Origin: Clostridia bacterium
GTDB lineage: Bacteria; Bacillota_A; Clostridia; UBA1381
Direction: 5' to 3'
DNA length: 14,777 nucleotides
NCBI GenBank assembly: GCA_017451145.1
Contig: JAFSSG010000032.1
Coordinates: 1 to 14,777 of the forward strand
Shown one piece after another: positions 13,783 to 14,777 of the stretch. Both the position numbers and the translations under genes were made by a program. Position 1 is the first letter of the stretch, and each line of letters starts with the position of its first letter. Below the pieces are notes generated by a model that was not told the DNA's origin, made no database searches, and worked only from the letters and a program-made list of their open reading frames with translations.

Positions 13783-14777
13783 TTGAAAAAAATCGCATTG
13801 TTACTTAGTGTACTTTTGATTTTTACAGGATTATCGGGCAGTGCCTATGCAGAGGACATAGTGCCTGATGTAAAATCCGCATACCTTTTAGAGCCGTCAA
13901 CAGGCACGGTTATGTACGAAAAAAATCCCGACGAGCATTTGCAGATTGCAAGTGTGACTAAAATTATGACAGCACTGATTATATTGGAAAAGGTCGATAG
14001 CGGGGAGCTAAAGCTTACAGATATGGTCACGGCAAGTGCAAATGCACAGAGCTATGGCGGAACGACTATGTTTTTGGAGGCAGGTGAGCAGTTTTCCGTA
14101 AGCGATATGCTAAAAGGGATAGTGGTCGCAAGTGCAAATGACGGCTGTGTTGCAATGGCGGAGCATATAAGCGGAAACGAAGAAGAATTTGTAAAGCTTA
14201 TGAACAAACGTGCCGAAGAGCTCGGCATGGAAAATACGCATTTTGTAAACTGCAACGGTCTTGATGATGACGTTGAAGTGACTGAGGCATATTCGTCGGC
14301 AAAAGATGTTGCTACAATGTCAAAAGAACTTATAAAGCATAAAAAAATATTCGATTACAGTACGATTTGGATGGACTCGTTAAGGGACGGCAAGTTTATG
14401 TTAGCCAATACCAACAAATTGTTACGCAATTATCAGGGTGCAACAGGCTTAAAAACGGGCTCAACAACAAAAGCGGGTTGTTGCCTGTCTGCTACGGCGG
14501 AAAAGAACGGTATGGAGCTTATTGCGGTAGTTTTGGGAGCTCAGACGACAGAGATGCGTTTTGCGTCGGCAAGTAAGCTTTTGGATTATGGTTATGCCAA
14601 CTATTCCATTTCCAAAATGGCGGAAAAGGGAGAGCCTATGGGTACGGTAAATGTTTCGTGGGGGCTTGAAAGCGTGGTTTTGGCAGAGGCATCAGAGACC
14701 TATAGCGTTTTAAATAAAAAGTCCGAGTCACAGGAAATAGAAAAAACGGTAAAGATGAAAAATAAGGTTTTAGCACC
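13783..14777 (+). CDS. Serine-type D-alanyl-D-alanine carboxypeptidase, DacF/PBP5-like (3' truncated)
   Basis: The frame stays open to the right edge; 331 complete codons are visible and the C-terminus is missing. The protein starts with a signal peptide (KKIALLLSVLLIFTG...), probable cleavage after SAYA at residue 23, so it is exported. The three active-site motifs of low-molecular-weight penicillin-binding proteins are intact: Ser57-Val-Thr-Lys60, Ser117-Ala-Asn119, and Lys224-Thr-Gly226. Spacing is normal for the family. The enzyme trims the terminal D-Ala from peptidoglycan stem peptides at the outer face of the membrane. The visible end (after about 290) is the start of the beta-rich C-terminal domain (GEPMGTVNVSWG), and a membrane-anchoring tail is expected beyond the window. 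The start codon is TTG 13783 with AAGGGGAG upstream. The gap after rho is 56 bases and has no convincing promoter. Confidence 0.93.
   Translation, partial: MKKIALLLSVLLIFTGLSGSAYAEDIVPDVKSAYLLEPSTGTVMYEKNPDEHLQIASVTKIMTALIILEKVDSGELKLTDMVTASANAQSYGGTTMFLEAGEQFSVSDMLKGIVVASANDGCVAMAEHISGNEEEFVKLMNKRAEELGMENTHFVNCNGLDDDVEVTEAYSSAKDVATMSKELIKHKKIFDYSTIWMDSLRDGKFMLANTNKLLRNYQGATGLKTGSTTKAGCCLSATAEKNGMELIAVVLGAQTTEMRFASASKLLDYGYANYSISKMAEKGEPMGTVNVSWGLESVVLAEASETYSVLNKKSESQEIEKTVKMKNKVLA

Overview
The window looks like chromosomal DNA of an anaerobic Firmicute of the class Clostridia. The strongest evidence is a SCIFF (six-cysteine, ranthipeptide) precursor directly followed by its radical SAM maturase, a pair nearly confined to that class. 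Supporting signs are strong AAGGAG-type ribosome sites, AT-rich codon use, tightly packed operons, and an energizing module of two ATPases plus EcfT followed by truA. I see no phage, transposon, CRISPR, rRNA or tRNA gene. No gap exceeds about 140 bases.

Layout. (1) 1-345: the 3' end of a membrane protein gene, probably MgtC/SapB-like, closed by an intrinsic terminator. (2) 356-1729: a PLP-dependent enzyme of the Orn/Lys/Arg decarboxylase fold. (3) 1726-4635: a consensus sigma-A promoter whose -35 box overlaps the preceding stop codon drives the SCIFF precursor (1788-2051). An intergenic hairpin follows, then the maturase (2115-3491), then a long-form AlaX editing protein that overlaps the maturase end. 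(4) 4623-5504, minus strand: an RluA-family pseudouridine synthase, convergent with alaX and overlapping it by 13 bases. (5) 5523-5605: two divergent promoters. (6) 5641 to the end of the window, plus strand: a packed run of ECF S component, RlmI/K-like methyltransferase, ecfA1, ecfA2, ecfT, truA, a membrane-anchored DUF5711-like protein, a CvpA-family membrane protein, rho, and a truncated D,D-carboxypeptidase gene.

The genes group into RNA modification and translation quality (RluA-type enzyme, RlmI/K-type enzyme, TruA, AlaX), vitamin or micronutrient uptake (S component plus EcfA1-A2-T), transcription termination (Rho), envelope functions (DUF5711-like, CvpA, carboxypeptidase), and RiPP biosynthesis.

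The item most worth pursuing is the SCIFF precursor. A normal SCIFF peptide is one unit of about 45 residues. Here one 87-residue ORF holds two complete leader-plus-core units in tandem with a 43-codon period. The two cores are identical over 73 bases while the leaders differ at about a third of positions. Each unit has seven cysteines instead of six. The residue equivalent to the Thr that accepts the thioether in the characterised peptide thermocellin is Gly in both copies.
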